Below are positions 31,539 through 44,400 of a stretch of 55,911 bases of DNA, in pieces. Every line of letters starts with the position of its first letter. Positions within the stretch are counted from its first letter, which is position 1. Location: contig NW_019775486.1 in the NCBI RefSeq assembly GCF_001039355.2, positions 120,069 to 175,979 of the forward strand, written 5' to 3'. The notes below the pieces were generated by a model. That model was not told the origin of the DNA. It did not search any database and saw nothing but the letters and a program-made list of their open reading frames with translations. The position numbers were made by a program, and so were the translations under genes. Origin of the DNA: Lingula anatina. Lineage: Eukaryota > Brachiopoda > Lingulata > Lingulida > Lingulidae.

Positions 31539-34010
31539 AGTACACAGGTAGATATGTTGAAAATTATTTCAATAATTAGATATTTTCAATACTATCTTCC
31601 AAATGCCCTGTTTCAGAACACTGATGTTGATTGCTTTACCCACTAAATAATCTCTAGTATTGTTTTAGAAATAGTGATTACATTGTATTTGAGAAGTGTT
31701 TTATTTTAAGGTAATGTGAAATCACTCTAGGTGTAAGTAATATGCTTAAACTTATTAGTCTTTTGGCGGACCCCCACCCCAACCCCACCTCAGCCTGCTC
31801 AGGCAAAGATTTTATTATTGATCATTTCAGTTTAAAATGTGTAATTTATTTGTGTGTTTACAGCTTGGCAGATATAACAGAATGGGGTAGTTTGCTGCTA
31901 ATATGACACATATTGCCAGTTTGATGAAAATTATACTTCTTTATTTCAGAAAAATCTGCCTAAGAATGATTTGCAATTTCAAGACAACACAGAAGAAAGT
32001 GGTTTTATTGAATGGAAAATAAGCAAGCAGATGCAATACTAAAATAAACTAAAATATGGATGATTTAAGAGGCATCAGTGTTAGAAGTGTCTGCAAATTA
32101 GATTATTTTTGAATGACATCGTGTTATGTGCCCATTTTAATGTTAAAACATTCCTTTGTTCAAAATACATTGAAGTACATATTTTTTTGTGTTTGTTGCA
32201 ATTGTTCTAAAATTCTTTGCAAACGTTTTCCATACACTGGATGTAAAAGTACTTAGGAATAAACCTCTGTCTAAGGATCAACTTCAATTCCTATCACATT
32301 GTAAGCACTATATTGTTTTGTAGTACTTAATGTAACATAATCATATTTTAAGTTAATTGACTAATGTGGTGTAAATATGTTGACAAAGGAGTAAAACAAC
32401 CAAGCACTGCTTGGTTTTCACATAAATAGATAATTTATATATGTATGGTTGATTGCAGATTCCAATTTTCTGGGATTAAAATGTCATACAATTTGGTGAT
32501 TGAACTTCAGCTATAAGGAGGGGGGGGGGGTGTTTGCGTTGGTAGCTAGCACCTTATGCTTGGCTGTAGACTCTAATTTAAAGAATAAGGTGAGATGCAT
32601 TTAGTTCAAGCACTGTAACAAAGCAGGAGAGAAAGTCCAGTATTTCCAATTAGTAATTTCACCAGTTTCAAATGTCATTGAGCATATACATTGGGGTATA
32701 TGCAGAAAGGATCCTCAAATTCTGTGATTGATGAAGAAGTTGTTGTTGACTGTGACGTGAAAAATTGACCGAGCTCCTACTTGCCATTTCCCATTGGGTT
32801 GCCTGTAATTTCTTGATGTCTCGTTTGCCAGCAAGCCGAGTCAGGTTCATGGTGCTCATGACATCATATGCCATATCCTTATACGTCAGCAAATAATGTA
32901 CCAGATTGGGTTATAGTGATATCTTGCCAGAGATCCTGTAATCTAGACAATATTTTATTATATCAGTGAAGATACGATGTGTAAAGTGTGATTTGCATAC
33001 ATTTTTATCATCACTAGTTGCTTGGCAATAATCAGTATCTGTGTTATGAAATTTTAAGTATTGAAATCCAGCATATTGTTTTAAGACAATAGAAATATTT
33101 TTGTGGAAAATTTCACGGTTTTTAAACATGAATGTACACAGTGCTACTGTGCTGCATTTGTTTTGTGAGATTTTTACTGGCATTTTTATAAACATTGAAA
33201 TGTTTTGAGTATCCAAGATGGCCTGGTTAGTTTTTAACCTCTTCAGGCTCTGCAGTGGTTATGCTATAATTATTGTTACAACTTTGTATGAGAAATATTA
33301 ATGATTTTTTAATAATACACTTTAAAATGGAAACATTTTGAGAAATAAACATTTTGGTAAGTAAATTTTAAACTAAAAGGAGCATTGCAATATGTATAAA
33401 AGAGAGAGATATTCAGTTTCTTTTGGTTTACAGATATTTTAACATGTATCATTGTATGGAAGGATTTACATGTTAGAACTGATGATGATTTTAACTTGGA
33501 TTTCATATTGTTTCACAGTGTTGATAGGGTTGTGTGGAGGTATTAAGTGTCAGTGATTGTACCTTGCATTCCGTGTCTCATTTTATACACTAGTACAAAC
33601 AATTAAGTACCAGCACATAAAGATGAACGATAATTACTTAATTAATTAAAACTAATTTGATATATACTGTTTTTCAAAAAAATGTTTTGGTAATATATGT
33701 ACAAGGGGAGTGAAGTAGTCCAGTCTGTTCACTGGGCTGTTACTGTTACCATAGTGATGTAACCAGTTACCATAGTGATATAACCAGTTACCAATGATCT
33801 GGCCATCAGAGGTTTAAATGGTCAATTCACTGAGCTGTGTAACCCTGTGGTAGTTAGTTACATCACTGAGGTAAACAGTCTTACCTTATTTGTAATGTTC
33901 TACAAGAGAAAGCATTGTTTAGACAACAATTCATATTTTCAAATGATCTGATAGTTTTTATGAACACATCTGAAACATTCCAATAAAGAAATCTCTTCTG
34001 GATATTTTAT
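31539..34010 (+). other. ZIP 3' untranslated region (probable)
   Basis: The stop is followed within nine bases by CAG|GTAGAT, and a TTATTTCAG acceptor-like site lies at about 31941-31949, so a 3' UTR intron is possible. AATAAA occurs at 32258-32263 and at 33982-33987 (and AATAAA near 34050). The last are reasonable candidates for polyadenylation. A G-run at 32519-32530 and a short ACCAGTTACCATAGTGAT duplication (33750-33795) are the only repeats noticed. Confidence 0.45.
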
Positions 34011-34760
34011 TGTAAATATTGAATTGTTCACTTAATTTTGTTAATTAGAAATAAAATCTTAGTTAGCAGCAAGAGCTGGTTACGATTTCTTGTCTCTGTT
34101 TAGGAATTTTGCTGTCTATATTACAACTTTACTGAGTATACAAATACGCTTCTATAAGTGCGTCTCATTAAATGCATTCCAGTACTGTTGCGTACCTACA
34201 AAATCTACTCACTGTTAGATATAGGCTACCTACATATACCAGTGTAAGCAAAGTTTTAAACTGACATTAAAGATTTTTTGTGTTAAAGATTTTTTTCAAT
34301 ACCACCCAATTAATTGTTCTCATTTTAGGTTGTTAGAAGAGAAACAAATGTAAAAATGCAGGGTTTGGATTTTTGACCAAGGATATGGAAGGATATATAA
34401 ATATCTAATGTGCTATACAATGAATATTTCAATATGAAATTCTAATAAAAAAAAAGGTCAATAACAGACAAGAAATAAATAATGGGCAATAAATAATTTA
34501 TTTAATTCTGTCAACAAAGAAAGACTACAACACATCACTTAAATGTGAATGCATTCTATGTACAGTCTACCTTAAATATATCCCCATACACAATATGGTT
34601 GATAAGACAAGCTTTGGGTTGGAAAGAGATCAATACAATGGACAAAACAACACGAAGATCACAACAAAACCAAGCTATAAATTATCTAAAAACCTTAAAT
34701 CCATTAAAATGTTTACTTTTTATGAGCAGACATTGTAGCAGAAGCGTTCTATTAAAAATT

Positions 34761-35145
34761 GCTCTATTTCAATGCAATGCTGAACTGATTTTTTTGCTCT
34801 ATTTCATTGCAATGCTGAACTGAATTTTTTGCTCTATTTCAATGCAATGCTGAACTGAATTTTTTGCTCTATTTCATTGCAATGCTGAACTGAATTTTTT
34901 GCTCTATTTCATTGCAATGCTGAATTGAATTTTTTGCTCTATTTCAATGCAATGCTGAACTGAATTTTTTGCTCTATTTCATTGCAATGCTAAACTGAAT
35001 TTTTTGCTCTATTTCATTGCAATGCTAAACTGAATTTTTTGCTCTATTTCATTGCAATGCTAAACTGAATTTTTTGCTCTATTTCATTGCAATGCTAAAC
35101 TGAATTTTTTGTTCTATTTCAATGCAATGCTAAACTGAATTTCAA
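34761..35145. repeat. 35-bp minisatellite, 11 copies
   Basis: Exactly eleven units of 35 bp start at 34761, 34796, 34831 and so on to 35111. Each reads GCTCTATTTCA(A/T)TGCAATGC followed by T(G/A)AACTGAATTTTTT. Units differ at few sites: the A/T site is A in units 1, 3, 6 and 11, and the G/A site switches from G (units 1-6) to A (units 7-11). Near-identity implies recent expansion. Confidence 0.97.
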
Positions 35146-36483
35146 ATGTCTTTACAGAAATATGTCAATCACTTGTACATCAAAGCAGGACATTAAGAAT
35201 TCTCTAATTCCTTGTGAAAAGTGACAATCCATATAGCTTGAATTTAATAATATTAAATTTATAACAAAATCAAATAAACGTGCAGCATGCATCCTTATAT
35301 TATTTCAACCATATTTTCTGTAACACTATCACTATTGCACAACACATTTGCATGGCAAATTATAAATTATAATACTAGTAGCTAATGCTAGTAGCTATCC
35401 CATTATTATTCCCGATTTACTTTTTACTTCAGGCACAACATATAACCGGGTGAACCTGGCCAGAGTTCAGTAAAGGAGTGAGGGGGGGGGGGGAGGGAAG
35501 AGAATCAGAGTTAAGTGCATTGAAACTATGGAAATTATCATCCTCTAACACTTCCAGTAAACAGAAAAGGCATGCTGATTACAGGATATTCTCCTATATA
35601 CGGTATGTAGAAATCCGGGGTATGGGGTTAACATATCTGGAGGTGACAGTGTCTGCAATTACTGGAAACGACTCGGCGTGCCTTTCTTGTTTTCATGAAA
35701 ATGACCGATAAAAACAGGCTGATAATGGAGGGTATTTTCCCATACACTGTGACACCCATGGAGCAGGGGGGCAGTTACTGTGCATGGTATCTCTGCACGC
35801 CAAACAATGATTTTTTAGGAATTTTTGAAGGGACAGAACACTGTCTAAATCAGCCTATTACTGTGAATACAAGATCAATATATAAAACAAACTTAAATAG
35901 CACCACAAGCACCATCATATCACTCAATTGTAGAATAGCACTCTTCACTCTTTTTAAATTCTAAATGGAAGTACCCTCATTTCTCTACAGACACGTCTAC
36001 AGCTATCATATTGTACACTGGTAAGTTTTATATGTTATTCAAATCCCTTTGTGCTTAAACTTGAAAGACTAAATGACACCAAACTTAAAAACAAACACCA
36101 TGGACATACAAAGATAAGGCAAAAAGTGAAGTCCTTTAGTTATAATTTCCATTGCATACCTAGTATTGGATAGAATCTAAGTTTATAAAATTGCAAACAG
36201 AGAGGCATGATTTTAAATGTTTGCCTCTTTGTGGCAAACAGTTTCAGGGGTTTGCATGAAAATGTATTGCTGCAAAGTACCTTACTGTTAAGTTTGCAGC
36301 AGGATTGCAACAAAATGTTCAGATTCTTGCAAAATTGCAATAGACCTTGTTTGCATGGTAACATCCCTCTTGTAAATTTGCAGAAAGCCTTCTAGGGAAG
36401 ATAATATTCTATAATTACTGATCTATTTAGAACTTATTCAATAATTGTTATGGAAATATTGTACAGCAAGTTCATTTCCATTA

Positions 36484-36577
36484 GACCATTACCACGAAAC
36501 CTTCATGCACCTACCGGTAGATTACATTTTGCCCAGAGCAAACTTTTTCACAGTTCGTACCCCCGGAATCCCCCCTA
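36484..36577 (+). repeat. Partial poly(C)-ended dispersed repeat
   Basis: ACCATTACCACGAAACCTTC, then ATTACATTTTGCCCAGAGC and a C-rich end correspond to the distal half of the repeat seen at 12814 and 14203. The CAGG start is missing. Confidence 0.5.
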
Positions 36578-36659
36578 CCTAACCTACCCTACTCCATTTT
36601 CAGAGTTTTGTTTACTACTCTCTTCTATTTTTCCTTTTGTTTCAAATCAATGTCTGGAC

Positions 36660-38252
36660 TCATATCTTTGTATCTTCAGTCTCTGGCGATATACTGTCAT
36701 CATTCTGCGCCAATGTAGAATCGCAGTCATTTTCCTGATCCTCCCTGTCCGATTCTTCCTGATCACTCTTCCCTAACATTGGACTTTTCTGGAAGAACAT
36801 CTCCAGTTTGCTCAGAGTTGACGGCAAGCTGTTGTAATGTTCATCCAGTTCCTGTAATCCTCTCTCCTCCCGGGCCATTATATCTTCAAATTCTAGTTCA
36901 ATCTGGCTTGTATTTATCATACACTTCTCAATGGCATCATCGTCCAGCGTGTAGGAGCAAACTGACCCCACACTCTCTGTGTCGGACCACTGATCCAAGC
37001 TCTGGTTTATCTTGCCAGAATTTGGCACTGATAAATACGACGATCTGTCATTTGGCTTACTGCCACCATTACTTGTGCCTTTTTTGCTTTGGACAGATAT
37101 CAGCTCCACTTCTGAACTCCCCGAGAGAGGATCACTGCAGACGTGAAAGCCCGAATCTGATTGGCTGGTCTGAGTGTCACTTGCAGAGTCAGCACCCGTT
37201 TTTGGAGTCACAGTTTCTGAGGCACCATTTTTGGCTGCCTCAGGACTGCCAGCTTCCACATGAACTAAAGGGTTCCCATTGGTAGACTGCACTAGTATGG
37301 TAGTCCCCTCTGATAGCTGTCTTTCTGGAGAATGTCTCCTTGGCAGCTGCCTGAACCTAGTGTCATCTTCCTCATAGCCTGTACCACTGAGATCTGGCTG
37401 GATATTGCAGACTTTTTCTGAATCATCTGACAATTCCCCATGATTTGAGAGCTGAGTTTTCTGTCTTTCAGTTTTCTGAACAAAATTGTCAATCTGGTTA
37501 CTGGCTGTTTGAGATATTGCATTTTGGTCATCGTATTTGGCACTGTGATTTGCACCCTCTGAATCAGGTGACACAGAGTGGCCGGTATCTTTTGTATGAG
37601 ACAGAGATGCTGGTTGGTTAGTCTGATTACTGGCAGGATGAGACGTGCTCACTGACTGGTTAGTTTTTGTCCCGGTGGCATTATCATTTGGAGGGCTAAC
37701 TCTCTTTAAAACATCTAGAGGAGCACTGCTCCTCCTAGAGTCCTCTTTAAGGTCATCTTTAGGAGGACTAACCCGCTTTAAAAACAGACCAAAAAGACTT
37801 ATTGACCTCTGCTTCCCATCTATTTTGGGTTTGGGGATATTTCCAATATCATAGTCTGCCATGCTATTCCTCATAGCATAGAGGTAAGACATTCTTTGCT
37901 TCTGACCTCGTCTGAAAGTTGCCACCTCTGCGGGTGACTTTTGGGTGGTGTTATTTGAGTTTTTGTTGGAAGTAACAGAAGTGTCTTTCCTCCTTCCAGC
38001 ATCCCTCTCTGGAGAAATGCGTGACTGTTTCTGTTCTTCAGCCTGATTAGATTCTGAGTCACAAACATCAGCGTCCCTTGGCTCTTGTTTATCTTCACCT
38101 ATATTTCCACCAGAGGGCTCTCTCCTGCAAGATGTTCCCCTTTTTGTATGAATCTCATTACTGATCTTCTCTAGGTTTGCAAGAGCCTCCTTGTAGATTT
38201 CCTTAGCAACCGTGACATCACTCTCTACCATAGCAACAGCATTTTTCCTCTC
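36660..38252 (-). CDS. SH3BP5: SH3BP5 terminal exon with long disordered tail
   Basis: This single exon encodes residues 202-731. Acceptor CTTCAG is followed by ERKNAVAMVESDV, completing the last coiled coil. The rest is low complexity, with two KRVSPP motifs (360-365 and 384-389) in a short duplicated text, many SP sites, and acidic segments such as DDDAIEKCMINTSQIELEFED near 650-670. The final 60 residues are acidic. A plus-strand frame at 36779-37285 is only its antisense shadow. Confidence 0.93.
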   Translation of the reverse strand, partial: ERKNAVAMVESDVTVAKEIYKEALANLEKISNEIHTKRGTSCRREPSGGNIGEDKQEPRDADVCDSESNQAEEQKQSRISPERDAGRRKDTSVTSNKNSNNTTQKSPAEVATFRRGQKQRMSYLYAMRNSMADYDIGNIPKPKIDGKQRSISLFGLFLKRVSPPKDDLKEDSRRSSAPLDVLKRVSPPNDNATGTKTNQSVSTSHPASNQTNQPASLSHTKDTGHSVSPDSEGANHSAKYDDQNAISQTASNQIDNFVQKTERQKTQLSNHGELSDDSEKVCNIQPDLSGTGYEEDDTRFRQLPRRHSPERQLSEGTTILVQSTNGNPLVHVEAGSPEAAKNGASETVTPKTGADSASDTQTSQSDSGFHVCSDPLSGSSEVELISVQSKKGTSNGGSKPNDRSSYLSVPNSGKINQSLDQWSDTESVGSVCSYTLDDDAIEKCMINTSQIELEFEDIMAREERGLQELDEHYNSLPSTLSKLEMFFQKSPMLGKSDQEESDREDQENDCDSTLAQNDDSISPETEDTKI

Positions 38253-40744
38253 CTGAAGAGAGATATAAAAATAATTTTATTGATCAGAATTAAATAAAAT
38301 CAACTAAATTTTTTAGAAAAAGATCAAATATTGTCATTCCATTTTGACACCCCATACTCCTGAAAAAACTCAGTTTAGGACAACTCAGTGTCTACAGTAA
38401 AAAAAATCTATTTAGGATTTATTTTTCTCTTTTTATGATTTTATCTGAATTGTTATGAAACAGAGATAAAGCTACAGTACCTCTAACTGGTGGTTCACTT
38501 CTGCCTTCATCTCAAAGTACGGCCTGGAAAGTAACAAATACATATCGTCATTCATTTAAAATCTCATCTAGCAAATACACACCATAAAACTAAAAAAAAG
38601 TCATAAATTACCCAAGAGAAAACTGAAAACTCCCACAATATCCAACCAGAGGCAGTGACACATGACACTAATGGTTTATGAATAATTTCACCTTGGTTGT
38701 AAGTGTCGCTATAAGTACATGTACAATTATACAGATTCTATGACATACATTTATACAACACTCAAGAGCAGTGCTAACTGAACAGTCTGAAGAACAAAAG
38801 CAACAGTCAAGTTACCAAGTTAACTATAAACCAACCACTGCACTTCTGTTGACTTGGGATAGTGATACATATCACAGCTAATAATTATTGCATATATTTT
38901 ATCAATAATAACTTTCAAAACTGATAAATAAACAGAATATACATCACTTTTATTAAAAAGGCCTAGTTAGTAGTAAATCACAAAGACGGTCGACCAATCC
39001 ACCTCTATCATAATAATCATAAACCTCCAGTAATGGGGAGAAATATCAGATTTAAAGTGCAATCTAATTGTGATTCTCTTACTCTTCTTTCTTTTAAAGA
39101 TTCAAAAATTTCCTAACAGCATTCAAGGCATGAAGTACAGGGACTCTGGGAAGATGGATGGTTGCAAAGTTGACCTAACTTTTTTTCTTTTTTTTTTTTT
39201 TTTTTTGGGGGGGGGGTCAGAAAAGATAATAATGGTAAGTAATACTAAAGGAATAAATTACGTAAAGTTTGTTTTTGTGACACATCTAGGATAACAAAGC
39301 AAATAAAGAGAACCCAAAGCCTACTATCAATAATTTGGACAAGGCAGGGGAGAAAGAAATGACACAGTATTGGACGAGTAGTGATGGTTTTAATGTCTGC
39401 TTTAGAAAATTAACAAAAATATATATAAAGCAGAGTAACCAGTGGAGAAGTTCTGGACAGGACTTACCACAGTGTCTTAAAGATAGACGTATGCAATCAC
39501 CATGGCTCTATTCCCATAGGTTTTAGATCGATCTATCCCCGCGGGGAGTCTCACTAGATTACTTTCAGGTAATCCGACTTAAATGTCCGTCCCGCCTACT
39601 ACAAGCTGTAAGGAGGTAATTAACTTTCGTGTCCGCCCGGCTGACAGCTATTTAGCGTGAACCCCCAGGGAGTTAGGTCAATCTAAAGTAGGTTGATCTA
39701 ATCTATGGAAATGGGGTGCAAAATAAGTTGAAGAGCATGAAGACTGCACCAACCATGTATGTCAGAGGAAAAGAAATTAAGCCACAGTTTCCACAAGAAC
39801 TCGAGTCTAAATTCAGGCTCAACTTTGAGACCATTAAAGGATTACGTGGCCTTCCTTTCATGTAGGTCTGCCATATTTAGGTCTGGGCCTTACTAGACCT
39901 TGGCTCTTCTCAATGTGAATGCTCTCTTTAAAAGCAATATTTTAGTCAACTACAACAGCCACTAAAATTAAAGCCACAACTTCATAAGTATAAAAGCAAG
40001 CCATTGCATATCTTTTTGAAAATAAGCCTAACTATGTTCTTTTCTGAGTGACATACAACAAACTTATCCCAGCACAGAATTTCGTTTGATGGCCTAAAGT
40101 CAAGACTGAATTTTGACCCAACTTTTTATGTGAAAGGATTCCTAGCTGTTAGGTGTGGTGTTACATTGATTACTTACATAAGAGTTATATGATGAAGATT
40201 GGCTATAGCACTCATTTGAAGCATACTTCTCCTAGCTGACAGACTGGGAGAGAAGGAGAAGATTGTCAAATTATTAAGTACTAGTATTTGGACCAATAAT
40301 GAAAATGACTAAACTTTGTTGTATTTAAAGTAAAGACAACATGTAAAGTCTACGTGCATTATTCATATTTCGAGGTAGAATCCTCGAGAACTGCATTTCA
40401 AGTCATATCTTTAAAATGGTTTTTAATAGAAAAGTTTTACTACAAAAATTAACTTTCAGCTTCTAGTGCTTGCCAAGCCAATATGTTCAGATATTAAATT
40501 CCAATTATCACAGAAAATTAAATACAACATGATGTTAATAATTATGCAGGACCAATGTTAGTTGTGTTAATGAGTCAGAATCTACAGAAATAAGATGTTT
40601 TACCCATGCCCTTATTAGGAATCACAGCATTTCAATCTACTAACACAATTTTTTGGGCAGCTGAGATATTTTCAATGTACAAGTAATAATAAACATGTAA
40701 TATTTTAGTCATACAATAGTAATAAATCACAACAATTAATTCTG

Positions 40745-40789
<45 letters not shown>

Positions 40790-41403
40790 TTACCAAAAAA
40801 AAAAAAAAAAAAAAAAAANCTAACACAATTTTTTGGGCAGCTGAGATATTTTCAATGTACAAGTAATAATAAACATGTAATATTTTAGTCATACAATAGT
40901 AATAAATCACAACAATTAATTCTGAAAAAAAAAAAAAAAAAACCTTTGCCTACAAAACAAAGCTGGCATTACAGTACATGTATCAGCTTCTCAAAAGAGA
41001 AATGTGCTTGAGATCGCCCACAGCCCTGTATTGTATAAGGTCATAAAAATCGGTTCTCAATCCATCCATAACATACAAAAGACTTTCTAAATATCTCCAA
41101 GGTGTACCAGTAGCTCCAGGAACTTACCTAGACTTATGTATGGCTCTCTTGAACTCCCTGTGTAACTCCTTCACCTGTCTCTCAGCCTCCTCATACAGCT
41201 CCATCTTCAACTTGTGAATGATCTCACACTCCTTCATCTCCTTCTCTGCCTCGTTCTCCTGGAAATATGGCATATTTTATCATCAATAAATTTTATTATT
41301 TCTAATGAAAAGTTTAATTATGTTCCTTTATCTTCATGCAGCTGTACCCTCAGTTAATGGAGGATTTCATACTTCAATTCATTGTGCCCAGTTTTCCTTG
41401 AAA

Positions 41404-41462
<59 letters not shown>

Positions 41463-44400
41463 ACAAACAAACAAACAGAAAAACAGACAGACAGACATAC
41501 AAGTAAGTAAGTAAATAAAAAGATGGAAGGATGGATAATGGATAGGTGAATGAATGTAATGCATAAAATCAAAAATCTGATCATAAATACTCTCTACTGT
41601 CCCACACGTGAAAGATATGCACATCTAATCCTGACCCACCTTCATGGTGGCATGGTTGAGCATCTCCTGCCACGCCGTATCAAACTGTTCTCCGCGGTCC
41701 ATGTACGCTTCCTCTGCCAGGCAGACCATCTCCTTGGCAGCCGCCTGCGCACTGCACGCCTTCTCATAGCGGAATGCTGCCTCCTGGGACTCACTCTGAG
41801 CCTGCAGGAGAAATTAAATTTTTTCTCAATAATACTTTCAAATATCACAGAAATTCACAGTATTTATATACTGGTAAAAGGTGCACTTCGCAAGTTTTGG
41901 TGGCTATTTACCAAGCAAGCAAGAGCAAGCATGGGAAGTGAGTGCAGCAGAGAATCTCTTGTAAAAGGTGCAGAAATTAAGCACAGAATGTAATCTTGAA
42001 CATGAAACCTACTATCTGTATGACATTATCAAGTATAATATTATACAAAACTTTGGTAAATGGCAGCATGAATGGTTTTTATACTAGCCCTGTGCCTCCC
42101 TTTGGACGGAGATACACCTTGAGTTAGTATCTAATGGCACACCCTGTAAGATCAACTTAAAGTTCTTTCATTAAGTGATCCCTGGTCCCCCTCACCTCCT
42201 TGACTCTCAGCCTGGCTTCATAATATGGTCTGGACCTTTCTATGCAGTGCCCCAGCTTCTTAGCAAGTTCATCCAGTTTATGTGTGGATTCCTTGAGAGA
42301 CTGGCGGAATGCATATCTTGCCTCCTGTGAAAATTATTTAGTGAGTGTGTTATTATCAACAATTTGAAATCAGTGGGCAATGTCAAGTTTCAGTTCTGTT
42401 GAAACATTTTGAACAAAATTGGAACATCATTTTTATAGTATAGAACAGATCTTGATGAAGAAACTGAATTCAATATTTCAGTTTTTTCTTCTAAATTATA
42501 TATAAAAATAGCAAGTCAGCTGTATCAAATCATTTTAATCTTCAATGGTTTATAAAAAATGTAAGATACATTTCCTTTTTGTAAGAAAATAAACACATAA
42601 ATAGGAAGGTACATCAAAACATTCACAAAGCTGTAATTGAAAACCCTGCCTAAATGTACACTTATAGAAATTAAGTGCCACAAAACTTGCAGTTTCCAAA
42701 ATGGGGGAAAATGCAAAAATCAAAATATGGCCATGTATTTATCCAGTATTGCCATGCTGTCCTCATCAATAAATCATGGCTTTGCTAATGTCTAAATAAA
42801 TGAAGCAAAAATCAAACACTTTTTATCTCAATGAAACCATAAATACACTCACAGCATCTGTTTGCACTAAACATTTCTCTTTCACTGTGGAGTAAAAAAT
42901 CAATAACAATCTCCCCTCTCGTTATCTCTTTATAAAAAGCTGCTATGATTAAGCAGCCAAGTGGTGTATAAATCAATAAAACATTTTCCATCACCGTCCA
43001 TGCATTGCACTTAACGCTAGAAAGTGCAAGGGAAAAAATCTAGACACTATAAATAATTATGAATATAGATTGGTTCCCTTTCATTTTGTGATGCATGCTT
43101 ACTAGTATGCTATCCATTTGGAGATAAAAGTTACCGGATAAAAGAGTTGGTAATGGAAAAATGTACATTTGCAAAAATTTGCAAGTCTGGAATGTCTCTA
43201 CTGCTTATCATTACCTGCATGATCACCTATAGGTACAGGGATTTGTAGGGGGGGGGGGAGGTACCCCAATAATTGCCTCCTCCAGATCAGCCAGTATTGA
43301 CACACTCCTACACATAATATTGATCTCCATAACCACTGCTTATTAAATGCTACAAGCAGTCAATGCTAGAACCAGATTTTTGTGGAAGGGGGGGGGGGGG
43401 GGGTTTGCCCTTTACAATGGCCAACTGTGATGCACCTCTCAAAGCATTAAGTATGACATCAGCGCCGTAGCCTGGGCAAAATGCCTGGGGGGGCAGTAAG
43501 CGGACACGAGGGGGCTAAGCCCCCGAGGGGGTGGGGTGGGTTTGGAAAATTTTTTAAAAAACTGTATGTATAATACTGCATTCTGGTGCATTTTAACTGT
43601 TATTTATTGCTCAATCAGAAGTCAAAAATTGTGGGTTCATTTTGCCATTTTGCCATATTTGCGCCTCAAATCCCAGGGGGGGCAGCTGCCCCCCCTGCCC
43701 CCCCGGAGGCTACGGCCCTGGACATGAACCATTTCTTCTTTGTTATTCAACCACTTTCTTCATCAAAAGTTGTCATAATGCATAAAATGAACACTGACAA
43801 AATAAACTAGCTCTTTCTTGTACAATTCAGACATAAAACAGACCCCCACTGCACCAGTGTCTATTTATCCCAACTGCTTGGCTTTCAGCTTGAAATAGGA
43901 CTTGATAGCAAAAGCTCTCATTTCCTTTGGGATTGATAATTAATTCAAGATCAGTGTATCTGTGAAGCAATGAGGATATCAATTAATACAATCTTGAACA
44001 GAATAGAGAGACTTCATTAAAATATCTACATCAATATGGTCTGCAGTATCATCTTAATGAGCCCTTGATTGAAAACATCTTTGTCTTCATCAAGTCTGTT
44101 ATCAGCAAAGAACCATTCATTCTACATATTCCCATCCCCAGTCCTTAATTTTCCATAAAATCAAAATCAAGTCATATTTATCGGACGATGAGTACAAGTT
44201 ATTTAGATCTTATTAGGAGATCAATCTTCATTCGCATGTCCCCCAAGACTATATACATGTACACTCACTTCATACGTATCCTAATAGCTTATCTTTGAAA
44301 CACAGTATTGGCAAGCTAGATTTTATTCAGAATGTGGAAGTGCACTTATTTTAGGCATTCTCAATGCTTTGTTTTTAGAGAATTATTTCAGTTTTTTTCT

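Larger units (their letters stand above)
34011..36659 (-). other. Convergent intergenic region and probable SH3BP5 3' UTR
   Basis: Minus-strand AATAAA-type signals lie near 34495-34503 (TTTATT on the plus strand). If used, the SH3BP5 3' UTR would run from 36659 to about 34490 and would contain the 35-bp minisatellite. A diverged poly(C)-type repeat sits at 36484-36577. I see no convincing protein-coding gene. Confidence 0.4.
38253..41127 (-). other. SH3BP5 introns around the small exon 38481-38523
   Basis: The 43-bp exon at 38481-38523 (PYFEMKAEVNHQLE) interrupts this span. The 2.6-kb intron upstream of it contains a poly(T)-poly(G) run (39188-39216), an imperfect foldback (39511-39716), one arm of a family E element (39827-39926) and the poly(A)-flanked duplication (40639-40925). 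No further coding exon is supported. Confidence 0.7.

Noticed and set aside
34761-35145. CRISPR-like array
   Set aside because: Units are contiguous 35-bp repeats with no unique spacers, in animal DNA; it is a minisatellite.
36779-37285. 168-codon plus-strand frame
   Set aside because: Antisense shadow of the SH3BP5 terminal exon; composition follows the opposite strand and no motif is present.
40180-40245. Possible SH3BP5 exon (TTACTTAC on the plus strand resembles a minus-strand donor)
   Set aside because: Exons at 41258-41128 and 38523-38481 join in the correct phase and match the family sequence without a gap, so no exon belongs between them.
40632-40910. 92-codon minus-strand frame with poly-Phe
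   Set aside because: Translation of poly(A)/poly(T) and a duplicated assembly artefact.
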